Assembly (NCBI GenBank): GCA_963611165.1
Contig: CAVDQG010000007.1
Coordinates: 1-64,000 of the forward strand
Direction of reading: 5' to 3'
Source: SIG603 sp963611165
Lineage (GTDB): Bacteria > Bacillota > Clostridia > Oscillospirales > Acutalibacteraceae
Length of the DNA: 64,000 nt
A model generated the notes under the pieces. That model saw nothing but the letters and a program-made list of their open reading frames with translations, did not search any database and was not told where the DNA came from. A program made the translations under genes and the position numbers. Below are positions 33,819 to 42,589 of the stretch, piece after piece; the first letter of the stretch is position 1, and every line of letters begins with the position of its first letter.

Positions 33819-35246
33819 ATGTTAAGTAAAGGAATAAAGGAGCTTTCCGAGGGACTTCGAAAAAAGGAATTTTCGAGCGTAGAACTCACTAAGCTCTATT
33901 TGGAAGAAATAAAAAAGAAAGACGATAAAGTCGAAGCTTTTCTTACCGTCACAACCGAAAAGGCACTTGAGATGGCAGATAAAGCCGACAAGATGATAGC
34001 AGAGGGCAAGGGAAGTGCTTTGACAGGCATTCCCATGGCGGTCAAGGACAACATCTGCACAAAGGGAATAAAGACCACATGCGCATCAAAAATGCTATAT
34101 AACTTTGTTCCGCCTTATGAAGCTCATGTAACCGACAGACTTTTTGAAAGCGGTGCGGTTATGCTAGGTAAGGTAAACATGGACGAATTTGCAATGGGCT
34201 CAACTACTGAGAACTCTGCATTCAAGACAACCAAAAACCCGAGAAACTTAAGCCATGTTCCCGGCGGCTCGTCAGGCGGAAGTGCGGCGGCTGTTGCCGC
34301 AGGCGAATGCGTGTATGCACTCGGAAGCGATACGGGCGGAAGTATCCGCCAGCCGGCAAGCTTTTGCGGCGTCGTCGGAATGAAGCCGACTTACGGTTCG
34401 GTTTCGAGATACGGTCTTGTGGCTTTTGCTTCTTCACTTGATCAGATCGGCCCGCTCACAAGGAGCGTTGAGGATAATGCCGCAGTTTTGACAGCAATTT
34501 CAGGTCACGATGAAAGAGACACAACAAGCATTAAGCGTGAATACGGAGATTTTACCTCTAACATCGGCAAGAGCGTCAAGGGTATGAAAATCGGTATCAT
34601 CAAAGAGTTTTTCGGCGAGGGCATAAGCGACGAGGTCAAGACGGCTGTTCTCGATGCGGCAAAGAAGTACGAGAGCATGGGCGCAGAGCTTGTGGAGCTT
34701 TCCATTCCTACGCTTGACTATGCACTCCCTGCTTACTACGTAATTTCTTCTGCCGAGGCAAGCTCAAACCTTGCAAGATTTGACGGTGCAAGATACGGCT
34801 ACCGCAGCGAGAAATTCGACGATATAACCGAGCTTTACAAGAACTCGAGAAGTGAGGGCTTCGGCGCCGAGGTAAAGAGAAGAATTATGCTTGGTACATT
34901 TGCACTTTCTTCCGGTTATTACGACGCTTACTATAAGAAAGCACTTCAGGTAAGAACACTTATCATCAGAGATTTTAACAAGGCATTTGAGAGCTGTGAC
35001 TTCATTCTTTCTCCCGTAAGCCCGACAACGGCTTATAAAATCGGCGAGAAAACAAGCGATCCTCTCGAGATGTACTTAGGCGATATTTATACCGTTCCGA
35101 TTAACATTGCGGGCGTACCGAGCCTTTCCATGCCGTGTGCTGTCGGCAAGGATAATCTTCCAATCGGTATGCAGCTTATCGGCCCGCTTTTCTCCGAGAA
35201 TAAGCTGTACAAGGCAGGCTATGCATTTGAGGAGGCAACAAGATGA
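33819..35246 (+). CDS. gatA: Asp/Glu-tRNA amidotransferase subunit A
   Basis: 475-residue amidase-signature protein that frees ammonia from glutamine and passes it to GatB. The Ser-cisSer-Lys triad is intact at K76 (AVKDN), S151 (PGGSSGGS) and S175 (TGGSIRQPA). It starts 12 bases after aspS-gatC with GAAGGAAG as ribosome site, and its last four bases overlap gatB (ATGA), so subunits are made in a coupled way. Confidence 0.97.
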   Translation: MLSKGIKELSEGLRKKEFSSVELTKLYLEEIKKKDDKVEAFLTVTTEKALEMADKADKMIAEGKGSALTGIPMAVKDNICTKGIKTTCASKMLYNFVPPYEAHVTDRLFESGAVMLGKVNMDEFAMGSTTENSAFKTTKNPRNLSHVPGGSSGGSAAAVAAGECVYALGSDTGGSIRQPASFCGVVGMKPTYGSVSRYGLVAFASSLDQIGPLTRSVEDNAAVLTAISGHDERDTTSIKREYGDFTSNIGKSVKGMKIGIIKEFFGEGISDEVKTAVLDAAKKYESMGAELVELSIPTLDYALPAYYVISSAEASSNLARFDGARYGYRSEKFDDITELYKNSRSEGFGAEVKRRIMLGTFALSSGYYDAYYKKALQVRTLIIRDFNKAFESCDFILSPVSPTTAYKIGEKTSDPLEMYLGDIYTVPINIAGVPSLSMPCAVGKDNLPIGMQLIGPLFSENKLYKAGYAFEEATR

Positions 35247-36676
35247 ACATGATAAAAGATTACGAGATGGTCATCGGACTTGAGGTTCACTGCGAATTAA
35301 AGACAAAGACTAAAATCTTCTGCTCATGTCCCACTACCTTCGGAGCCGCTCCGAACACTCACGTTTGCCCCGTTTGTCTGGGACTTCCGGGAACGCTCCC
35401 CGTGCTCAACCGCAAGGTTGTCGACTATGCGATTAAGGCCGGTCTTGCCACAAACTGCAGTATCACGGAGTTTTCCAAGTCGGACAGAAAGAACTACTTC
35501 TATCCCGACCTTCCTAAGGCTTACCAGATAAGCCAGTATGATTTGCCGCTTTGCCAGCACGGTTATCTTGATATTGAAACCTCGAACGGCTCAAAGAGAA
35601 TAGGAATCACGAGAATTCACATCGAGGAGGATGCAGGAAAGCTTGTCCACGACGAGGAATTCGGCACAATGCTCGATGCAAACCGTTGCGGAGTTCCGCT
35701 TATCGAGATTGTATCGGAGCCTGACATCCGCTCTGCCGAGGAGGCTGTGGCTTATCTCAAGAAGTTAAGAGCAATCATTCTTTACACGGGAGTTTCCGAC
35801 TGCAAGATGCAGGAGGGCTCTATGCGTGCCGACGTCAACCTGAGTGTTCGAAAGAAAGGCACGGAGAAATTCGGCACAAGAACAGAGATGAAAAACCTCA
35901 ACTCATTCCTTTTCATAGAAAAGGCAATCGAGTATGAATATAAGCGACAGGTTGAGGCGATAGAAAGCGGCGAGGAGATTGTCCAGGAGACAAGACGTTA
36001 CGATCAGAGCTCGGGAAAAACTTTCTCTATGCGTAAAAAAGAGGACGCAAACGATTACCGTTACTTCCCTGACCCGGACCTTGCACCGATTATCAGCCCG
36101 TACGATTACGTCATGAAGCTCAAGAGCGAGATTCCCGAACTTCCCGATGCAAGAAAGAAAAAGTATATGGATAAATACGGCTTGACCGCATATGACGCCG
36201 AGATGATAGTGGGCGACATAGAAATATCCGATTACTTTGAAAAGGGCGCAGAGAAAACAGATTACCAAAAGACCTTTGCAAATCTGCTTATCGGCGACTG
36301 CTTCTCCATGACAAGTGCAGACGAGCCTGAAATTAAGATTAGCGCTCAGTCGCTTGCCGAGATAGCTCAGATGACGGGTGACGGAACCATCAACTCGTCA
36401 ACGGGCAAAAAGCTGATTAAGAATCTGTGGGGAACGGACGAAAGCCCCAAGGAGTATGTTGAAAAGAACAACTTAAAGCAGATTAACGATAAGGACGAAT
36501 TGAAGGCTTATTTTGACGCAGCAGTCGAGGCTAACCCGAAGGCGGTTGCCGACTATAAGGCAGGCAAAAAAGCGGCTATAAGATCCGTTATCGGCGTAGT
36601 TATGAAAAAAACAGGCGGAAGAGCAAACCCCGCCGTATTAAATTCCGTACTCGAGGAATTCGAAAATAATCTTTAA
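35243..36676 (+). CDS. gatB: Asp/Glu-tRNA amidotransferase subunit B
   Basis: 477 residues. Kinase and amidotransferase subunit that activates Asp or Glu on the misacylated tRNA and adds ammonia. The zinc cysteines C27, C29, C42 and C45 are present, as are VIGLEVHCELKT and HIEEDAGKL. The C-terminal helical and YqeY-like tail domain that grips the tRNA is complete, ending EEFENNL. Last gene of the T-box operon. Confidence 0.97.
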   Translation: MNMIKDYEMVIGLEVHCELKTKTKIFCSCPTTFGAAPNTHVCPVCLGLPGTLPVLNRKVVDYAIKAGLATNCSITEFSKSDRKNYFYPDLPKAYQISQYDLPLCQHGYLDIETSNGSKRIGITRIHIEEDAGKLVHDEEFGTMLDANRCGVPLIEIVSEPDIRSAEEAVAYLKKLRAIILYTGVSDCKMQEGSMRADVNLSVRKKGTEKFGTRTEMKNLNSFLFIEKAIEYEYKRQVEAIESGEEIVQETRRYDQSSGKTFSMRKKEDANDYRYFPDPDLAPIISPYDYVMKLKSEIPELPDARKKKYMDKYGLTAYDAEMIVGDIEISDYFEKGAEKTDYQKTFANLLIGDCFSMTSADEPEIKISAQSLAEIAQMTGDGTINSSTGKKLIKNLWGTDESPKEYVEKNNLKQINDKDELKAYFDAAVEANPKAVADYKAGKKAAIRSVIGVVMKKTGGRANPAVLNSVLEEFENNL

Positions 36677-36692
36677 ATCGAGCAAAACAATA

Positions 36693-36725
36693 TGCCACCG
36701 TTTTAAGCGGTGGCATTGCGTTTTT
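36693..36725 (+). terminator. Bidirectional terminator after gatB
   Basis: TGCCACCG (36693-36700) pairs with CGGTGGCA (36708-36715), with GCGTTTTTT after it and an A-rich run before it. It also ends the convergent minus-strand gene. Confidence 0.87.
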
Positions 36726-36729
36726 TAGT

Positions 36730-37044
36730 TTAGTCTTTGTTTTCGTTTCGGTTCATGTCGTACCAAAAATCATAGCTTGCGTTGACCTTGCTTTGGTAGT
36801 ATTCCATTTTCTTTTTGCTCCTGATTCTGTCCCGAAGAGCGAGAATGGAGAGCATCTCGTCGGCGAGTTCCTCAAGCGGCGGCTTGCGGATATGACTTAA
36901 GTAGCCGAGCATCTGCCCCGCAGTGAAATCCGTGTTAAGCTCGTTTGCTATGGCAAGGGCTATGTTTTCGGGGTATTTTCTCTCGATGAGAGTGCGGTAC
37001 AGCTTTTCGCTTTGCCCCGATCTTTTGTGAGAATTGCCGTTCAT
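36730..37044 (-). CDS. Hypothetical protein, 104 residues
   Basis: A charged, mostly helical protein with ribosome site AAAAGGAGCGAG on the minus strand. It contains LYRTLIERKYPENIALAIANEL, PPLEELADEML and a C-terminus rich in Tyr and Asn (YYQSKVNASYDFWYDMNR). No signal or membrane segment and no motif I recognise. It is divergent from the Sel1-repeat gene, with which it shares a 140-base promoter region. Confidence 0.75.
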   Translation of the reverse strand: MNGNSHKRSGQSEKLYRTLIERKYPENIALAIANELNTDFTAGQMLGYLSHIRKPPLEELADEMLSILALRDRIRSKKKMEYYQSKVNASYDFWYDMNRNENKD

Positions 37045-37100
37045 GCGTGCTCGCTCCTTTTCATTTTGTTCTTAGGATAGTATAGGCTAAAAATAACACC

Positions 37101-37130
37101 TTTACAAGCAGTTTTCACTTCTGATAGAAT
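37101..37130 (+). promoter_or_regulatory. Promoter of the Sel1-repeat gene
   Basis: TTTACA (37101-37106), 18-base spacer, TAGAAT (37125-37130). Confidence 0.5.
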
Positions 37131-37184
37131 ATATCTTAGGCGCAGAAAATGTGCTTAATACAGAAAACAAGAGGTAGCTTTTAA

Positions 37185-39161
37185 ATGCTTAAATATAAAA
37201 AGGGAGATTTAATCTATTTTGCTAATGACGGAGATAATTTCTACGGGATTATCGATGAATTTTATGCCGATGACCGCTCGGGAGTTTATCTTCTCAGCTC
37301 GCAGAATTTCAGAGAAAGTGCGATATATAATTTGATTTTCAAAAGTGAAAACACCGAATACGATATTATCCCAAACGATATTTTGAACGAAGGCATGAAG
37401 CTTGATGCGGTCACCGTTCAGGCAAATGACATAAGACTGTTCTTATCCGGAGGGCTGAGTTTCTCGGAGATAAGCGGAGACAGACCTTTGCCGTTTGACC
37501 TTAAGTGCAAGAGGAAAGTGAAGCTTACAAGCGAACTTATGGCGGCTGCCGTTTTGCGTTCGCTCGAGATGGAAGAGCCTGCCGATAAGCTTCGAAGCTT
37601 TCTTCAGTACATATTTGCCGTCACAAAGCTTTGCGTTTTGCCCGATGAAGACGAAGAAAAATCCGATAAGCTTTTTGGCATCGGTGAAGAGGCGGAAAAA
37701 ATACTTTGCCCCTACGATATCGACGTGATTAACTATGTTATAAACGAGGTTTCAAAGAACCCCTCGGGTATGACAATAGCAAAACTAAAGAATTTTTATG
37801 AGCTTCTCAAAATGCACAACGAAGGGAAAAAGCTTGATATTGACGAGAGAGATTATCCCGATTTTGTTATGGAGAATTTCATTGAAAAATTCGGCGAGAA
37901 AGAGGCGATGAATTCAGCCTCCGACAGGGAGATTATGCTCTATCGGATTTTCACCGACCGACTTGCCGAAAAGGGAAACAAAACCGCTCTTAAGAAGAAG
38001 GCTATGGGCTGTTTCGGACACGGAAACCGTGCCTACGAACAGGATTTCAAGGCGTCGCTTGAGTGCTTTGAGAGACTTTATGCGATTGACGGCGACCCGT
38101 TTGTAGCTAATTTCATCGGAAGCATCTACCTTCACGGCTATGCGGGAAAGCCCAATTTCAAAAAGGCGTACGAATATTTCTCCGTGGGAGCACTTGCAGG
38201 ATATTATGAGTCCATATACAGCATGGGCGATATTTTTAGAAATGGTCTCGGTGTGAAAAGACAGCCCGCCATAGCAAACAAGCTTTACTCCGATGTTTAC
38301 AATGCGACCTTTGATGATTTCAGGCAGAAGAGATTCGACTATGAATTTGCCGATGCGGCATACAGACTCGGTCTTTGCTACTTGGACGGAATCGGATGTG
38401 ATGTCGATCACTTTTTGGCACTTTTATATTTTCTGCAGGCGGATTTTGCCATTAAAAAGAGAATGGAGACAGCCGATTGGTACGGCGATGAGCGTTTGGC
38501 TGAGAATATCAAGGAAAACATAAAAGAGCTTGAAAAGGAGCTTGGCGACGTCATAGATAAAAAATCCGACCATATTTCAAAGGACTATCCGTGGCTTTGC
38601 GGCAATCTCACGGCAGGCACAAGACGGGTTGAGGCTTTATACAGAAGAATAGGCACAGACGAAATCAAGTTTACGCTTGCAATTTTGGAGCACGACGGCA
38701 CGAGAGCCGAGACTAAAGTCTTGGTTACTATACCCGAGCTTGAGCATGTGGAGCTTTCGGACGAAATTTATTTTTATGCCGACAAGGTGGAAGATTTCTG
38801 GTGCATGAATACGGGACGGTTTGTTTTCAACCATGTTGTTTACAACCCGTATTTACAGCGACACGAGTTTTATCTTTTCGATGAGCTTCAGGCTTTCATT
38901 GACGCGAAAAAATACACATACCACATAAGCCGACTTAAAAAAAGCGAGCTTTTCATCAGGTTTGCGGCAGTCAGCTTTGAGGGAAGTGATAAAACATATA
39001 ATTACATCTGTGACGATGAGAACATCGGAATAGGTGATAAGGCGGTTGTTTCGACTGCCGACGGAGACAAAACGGTTACGGTAGAAAATATCTTTGTTCT
39101 GAAGGAAAGCGAATTGATTCTTCCGCTCGGACGCTACCGTGAAATAAAAAGAAAAGCATAA
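37185..39161 (+). CDS. Sel1-repeat protein, function unknown
   Basis: 658 residues, cytoplasmic by composition. The N-terminal ~110 residues form an unrecognised beta-rich domain (KGDLIYFANDGDNFYGIIDEFY). The middle, about 265-430, holds several Sel1-like helical repeats such as ANFIGSIYLHGYAGKPNFKKA, SIYSMGDIFRNGLGVKRQ and AAYRLGLCYLDGIGCDVDH. The last ~190 residues are another beta-rich domain rich in aromatics. Sel1 repeats are protein-interaction scaffolds. The gene lies 16 bases before an M42 peptidase and is probably cotranscribed, but no joint role is known. Confidence 0.8.
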   Translation: MLKYKKGDLIYFANDGDNFYGIIDEFYADDRSGVYLLSSQNFRESAIYNLIFKSENTEYDIIPNDILNEGMKLDAVTVQANDIRLFLSGGLSFSEISGDRPLPFDLKCKRKVKLTSELMAAAVLRSLEMEEPADKLRSFLQYIFAVTKLCVLPDEDEEKSDKLFGIGEEAEKILCPYDIDVINYVINEVSKNPSGMTIAKLKNFYELLKMHNEGKKLDIDERDYPDFVMENFIEKFGEKEAMNSASDREIMLYRIFTDRLAEKGNKTALKKKAMGCFGHGNRAYEQDFKASLECFERLYAIDGDPFVANFIGSIYLHGYAGKPNFKKAYEYFSVGALAGYYESIYSMGDIFRNGLGVKRQPAIANKLYSDVYNATFDDFRQKRFDYEFADAAYRLGLCYLDGIGCDVDHFLALLYFLQADFAIKKRMETADWYGDERLAENIKENIKELEKELGDVIDKKSDHISKDYPWLCGNLTAGTRRVEALYRRIGTDEIKFTLAILEHDGTRAETKVLVTIPELEHVELSDEIYFYADKVEDFWCMNTGRFVFNHVVYNPYLQRHEFYLFDELQAFIDAKKYTYHISRLKKSELFIRFAAVSFEGSDKTYNYICDDENIGIGDKAVVSTADGDKTVTVENIFVLKESELILPLGRYREIKRKA

Positions 39162-39177
39162 GAAAGGACGAAGAAAA

Positions 39178-40185
39178 ATGAGAGACGAAAATTTACTTAT
39201 CAGACTTTGTGACGAACTTGGTGTTTCGGGATATGAAACAAAGGTAAGAGAAATTTGCGAGAAGGAGTGTGCGCCTTATGCGGACGAGATGACCGTTGAC
39301 GCAATCGGAAATCTCATCGTTCTCAAAAAGGGCAAGGGCGGCGAGAACTCAAAGAAAATTATGTTTGCCGCACACACCGACCAAATCGGTTTTATGATTA
39401 AAAAAATCGAGGCGGACGGCAGACTCAAGGTTTGCAACATGGGCTGGAACTGGACCGGTTCTGCTTACAACGAGAAGGTGATTTTCAGAAACGGTATTAT
39501 CGGTGTAGTCGGATGTGAGGGAAGCATCGAGGACGCTAAAAACCATGTCGATCAGCTTTATATCGATATCGGTGCTAAGGACAAGGCTGACGCCGAGAAG
39601 CATGTGAAAATCGGCGATGTCTGCGGTTACTTCGGCCCATACTTCAATCTTCTTAACGACAATATCGCTTGCAAGTCGCTTGACGACAGACTCGGTTGCT
39701 ACCAGCTTATTGAGGCTCTCAAGGAGAATGACGGAAGCTATCCAAACGATGTTTACTACGTTTTCACCGTTCAGGAGGAACTCGGATGCCGTGGCTCTAA
39801 GGTTACCGCCGAGAGAATTCACCCGGATTACGGTATTGCTGTCGATGTAACTCCGGCTCACGATCTTCCGTGCGACCTCACGGGTTCCAATACTGTCGGC
39901 GGCGGAATCGGCGTAAAAATTTGCGACCCGTCCGTTGTCTGCGATGAGGGACTTGTAACCGCTATGGAGTATGAGTGCGAGACAAGAGGAATCAAGTGGC
40001 AGAGAGAGGTTATCGACAAGGGCGGCACAGACGCTTCAAGCATGAATCTCTCGGGCACAGGCGTTAAGGCAGGCGGAATTTCCACCGTTCTTCGTTATCC
40101 TCATTCTCAGAGTGCGGTTTGCTCTAAGGATGATATTGAGGCAGGCGTTGACCTTTGCATCGCTATTTCTGCTCATCAGTTTTGA
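39178..40185 (+). CDS. M42-family metallo-aminopeptidase
   Basis: 335 residues. The co-catalytic metal site of the M42 (glutamyl aminopeptidase/deblocking, once called endoglucanase M) family is intact: AAHTDQIG, SLDDRLG, the catalytic EE pair in VQEELGCRG, the Asp in VDVTPAHD and the C-terminal His in RYPHSQ. Members form large tetrahedral complexes that trim short peptides in the cytoplasm. That would fit downstream processing of imported peptides, though no link to the opp island is shown. Confidence 0.93.
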   Translation: MRDENLLIRLCDELGVSGYETKVREICEKECAPYADEMTVDAIGNLIVLKKGKGGENSKKIMFAAHTDQIGFMIKKIEADGRLKVCNMGWNWTGSAYNEKVIFRNGIIGVVGCEGSIEDAKNHVDQLYIDIGAKDKADAEKHVKIGDVCGYFGPYFNLLNDNIACKSLDDRLGCYQLIEALKENDGSYPNDVYYVFTVQEELGCRGSKVTAERIHPDYGIAVDVTPAHDLPCDLTGSNTVGGGIGVKICDPSVVCDEGLVTAMEYECETRGIKWQREVIDKGGTDASSMNLSGTGVKAGGISTVLRYPHSQSAVCSKDDIEAGVDLCIAISAHQF

Positions 40186-40205
40186 TTTTGAATGATTAAC
40201 TTTTT

Positions 40206-40231
40206 AAGGGGCGGCTAAAAACCGCTCCTTT
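40206..40231 (+). terminator. Hairpin after the M42 gene
   Basis: AAGGGGCGG pairs with CCGCTCCTT (one G-T pair). The T tail is short, so it may be weak. Confidence 0.6.
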
Positions 40232-40288
40232 ACCATGCAGAAAAAGTTAAACGCTTAACAATTGCATAATTTATTTTTAGATAATATA

Positions 40289-40317
40289 TTGTAAAAACAG
40301 TTACCTTAATGTATAAT
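40289..40317 (+). promoter_or_regulatory. Promoter of the MATE gene
   Basis: TTGTAA (40289-40294), 17-base spacer, TATAAT (40312-40317). The predicted start at about 40324 coincides with the foot of the leader RNA. Confidence 0.75.
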
Positions 40318-40323
40318 CTATAT

Positions 40324-40392
40324 TGCAGATATAACCCCGCCTCTATGGGCGGGGTTAATACCGCCATTTGGCGTGCGGTCAAATATTTGCAC
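40324..40392 (+). ncRNA. Three-way-junction leader RNA of the MATE gene, class not recognised
   Basis: P1 is TGCAGATAT (40324-40332) with ATATTTGCA (40383-40391), nine pairs with one G-U. P2 is AACCCCGCC (40333-40341) with GGCGGGGTT (40348-40356), loop TCTATG. P3 is ACCGC (40360-40364) with GCGGT (40375-40379), loop CATTTGGCGT. The joining strands are 0, AAT and CAA. The size and position suit a small aptamer, but it does not fit purine, guanidine or preQ1 consensus as I know them. Confidence 0.55.
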
Positions 40393-40424
40393 AAAAGAAT
40401 ATATTCGGTGAGGAGTTGTAAAAA

Positions 40425-41864
40425 TTGAGTAAGTTCAAAGATTTGTTTGGCGCTCAGGACATGACCGTAGGAAGTCCTACCACCTGTCTTATGAAGTTTG
40501 CCATTCCGCTGCTGATAGGTAATGTCGCACAGCAGCTTTACAATACTGTTGACTCTATTGTTGTCGGTAAGTATATCGGTGACTCGGCTCTTGCGGCAGT
40601 CGGTGTTGCCGGCCCTATCTTTAACCTGTTGCTCTCTCTTTTCATGGGAATTTCCACAGGTGCAGGTATCATAGTAGCTCAGTATTTTGGAGCAAAAAAC
40701 AGAGAAGGTCTTTCTAAGGCTGTCGGAAATATTCTCTTTCTGACGGGATGCGTCACCGTTATCGTTATGATACTCGGTACGGCGGTCACCGCTCCGCTTT
40801 TAAAGCTTATGGATACTCCCGAGGGTGCTGTTTATGACGGCGCAAGAGATTACCTCGTAATTTACTTCTTGGGATTCTTAGGCTGTGCCGTTTACAACAT
40901 GGGTTCGGGTATGCTTCGAGGTATGGGCGATTCCGTTATGCCGCTTGTTTATTTGCTTATTTGCTGCGGACTTAACATTGTTCTCGATGTTGCGCTTATC
41001 ATCGTTATGAAGAATGTTGCCGCTGTTGCAATCGCTACGGTTATAGCTCAGCTTGTTTCGTCTGTTCTCTGCATTTTGAGACTGATGAAAATGAGAGATT
41101 CTTTCGACTTCGGTCTTAAGTATTTTAAGCCCATTAAATCACTTTGCTTCAATGTCATTAAAATCGGTCTTCCGTCAGGACTTACAACAGCGATTTTCTC
41201 ATGCTCTGCACTTGTTGTTCAGTCGCTCATCAATTCCTTTGGCGAGGTTGTTATCGCAACAAACACTGTTATTATGAGAGTTGACGGCTTTGCCATGATG
41301 CCAAACTTCTCCTTCGGTATGGCGATGACCACTTATATCGGTCAGAATGTCGGTGCAAGAGAGAAAGAGAGAGTTGAAAACGGCTGGAAATACGGTATGA
41401 AGATAGGGCTTATCTTTGTTGCCGTTATGGTCGCACTCATCTGCATTTTCGGCAGAGGTCTCATGGAGATTTTCACACAGACACCGGAGGTTGTTCAGCT
41501 TGGCTCAACTATGCTCCGTATGCTCGGTATCGGTTATCTTTTCTGCACGGTTCAGCAGGTTTTACAGGGTACAATGAGAGGTGCGGGCGACACGGTTTCT
41601 CCTATGTTCATCTCTATCATCACAACGGTTATCATTCGTGTTCCGCTTGCATACCTTTTGAAGTCGCTCTTCATGGGTTCTACATTCTCCGTCTTGGGAC
41701 AGAACCTCGGCGCTCAGTCACCGTCCGTTGCAATTTGGCTTTCCATGCTCATTTCTTGGTTCTGCGGTGCTATCATTACCACGATTTTCTTCAGATTCGG
41801 AAAATGGAGAAAGAAGGCTCAAAAGGCTGTTTTTGCGGCAAATGAGAGCGTTCCGGAAAACTAA
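40425..41864 (+). CDS. MATE-family multidrug/metabolite exporter
   Basis: 479 residues, twelve predicted membrane helices in two halves, starting at TTG after GTGAGGAG. Family features include IPLLIGNVAQQLYNTVDSIVVGKYIG and GAGIIVAQYFGAKN at the start of each bundle, and the GTMRGAGDTVSP motif in the second half. MATE pumps export cationic drugs or metabolites using Na+ or H+. The structured leader suggests control by a small molecule. Confidence 0.94.
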   Translation: MSKFKDLFGAQDMTVGSPTTCLMKFAIPLLIGNVAQQLYNTVDSIVVGKYIGDSALAAVGVAGPIFNLLLSLFMGISTGAGIIVAQYFGAKNREGLSKAVGNILFLTGCVTVIVMILGTAVTAPLLKLMDTPEGAVYDGARDYLVIYFLGFLGCAVYNMGSGMLRGMGDSVMPLVYLLICCGLNIVLDVALIIVMKNVAAVAIATVIAQLVSSVLCILRLMKMRDSFDFGLKYFKPIKSLCFNVIKIGLPSGLTTAIFSCSALVVQSLINSFGEVVIATNTVIMRVDGFAMMPNFSFGMAMTTYIGQNVGAREKERVENGWKYGMKIGLIFVAVMVALICIFGRGLMEIFTQTPEVVQLGSTMLRMLGIGYLFCTVQQVLQGTMRGAGDTVSPMFISIITTVIIRVPLAYLLKSLFMGSTFSVLGQNLGAQSPSVAIWLSMLISWFCGAIITTIFFRFGKWRKKAQKAVFAANESVPEN

Positions 41865-41880
41865 ACAAAACAAAATATCA

Positions 41881-41932
41881 AGGGAATGCTTTTCGACACT
41901 CTGAGGGAATGTGTTAACTGCATTCCCTTTTT
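41881..41932 (+). terminator. Terminator with two competing 5' arms
   Basis: GCATTCCCT (41920-41928) followed by TTTTT can pair with AGGGAATGC (41881-41889) or with a second AGGGAATG (near 41904-41911). Confidence 0.75.
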
Positions 41933-41944
41933 CACTGTGACTTA

Positions 41945-41973
41945 TTGAAGAAGTGAAATTAATTTGATATAAT
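41945..41973 (+). promoter_or_regulatory. Promoter of the phosphoribosyltransferase-murB-rapZ-whiA unit
   Basis: TTGAAG (41945-41950), 17-base spacer, TATAAT (41968-41973). Confidence 0.7.
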
Positions 41974-42038
41974 CAAAGTGTATGCTTATCCCCAAAAGAT
42001 GGCTTTAGAAGTTTTAAATAAAAGTGAGGAAAAGGAAA

Positions 42039-42581
42039 ATGCCAAAGGAATTTTATCATATGACTATTGCGGGTCTCGAGCGTGATTTGCCGATTTGCCC
42101 GATTAACGACAATCTTTCAATCGCAGGCTTTGTTATGTTCGGCGATGTAGAGGTTACCGAGGCTTGTGCAAGAGAACTTCTCGAAAAGTGCCCCGAGCAC
42201 GATGTAATTTTGACGGCTGAGAGCAAGGGCATTCCGCTTGCTTACGAAATGGCAAGACAGGGCTGCGGCAAGTATGTCGTTGCAAGAAAGGGCGTAAAAG
42301 CTTACATGACAAACCCTGTATCCGTCGAGGTTAAGTCTATCACAACATTCAAGGTTCAGACTCTCATTCTCTCCGAGGAGGACGCAGAGGAACTTCGCGG
42401 CAAGAGAGTTCTCATTGTTGACGATGTTATTTCCACTGGCGAGTCTCTTGAGGCACTCGAGGCATTGCTTGCAAAGTGCGATTCCAAGGCTGTCGCAAAG
42501 GCTGCTGTTTTGGCTGAGGGCGACGCTAAGGACAGAGATGATATCATCTATCTTGAGCCGCTTCCGCTTTTCTTCAAGTAA
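42039..42581 (+). CDS. Phosphoribosyltransferase, adenine-PRT-like
   Basis: 180 residues from ATG 42039 (GTGAGGAAAAGGAAA upstream); an in-frame start five codons earlier lacks a site. The PRPP-binding loop VLIVDDVISTGES is at about 129-141. The general fold matches type I PRTases of the Apt/PurR-like group, with the N-terminal hood replaced by a shorter segment. Substrate not certain: adenine is possible, but sequence outside the PRPP loop (ESKGIPLAYEMARQ, RKGVKAYM) only loosely matches Apt. It sits 8 bases before murB. Confidence 0.85.
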   Translation: MPKEFYHMTIAGLERDLPICPINDNLSIAGFVMFGDVEVTEACARELLEKCPEHDVILTAESKGIPLAYEMARQGCGKYVVARKGVKAYMTNPVSVEVKSITTFKVQTLILSEEDAEELRGKRVLIVDDVISTGESLEALEALLAKCDSKAVAKAAVLAEGDAKDRDDIIYLEPLPLFFK

Positions 42582-42589
42582 TCGGCGGT

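Noticed and set aside
40330..40380. Purine or guanidine riboswitch before the MATE gene
   Set aside because: The conserved core bases of the purine aptamer and the ACGR loops or ykkC core of guanidine classes are missing, despite the three-way shape or MATE context.
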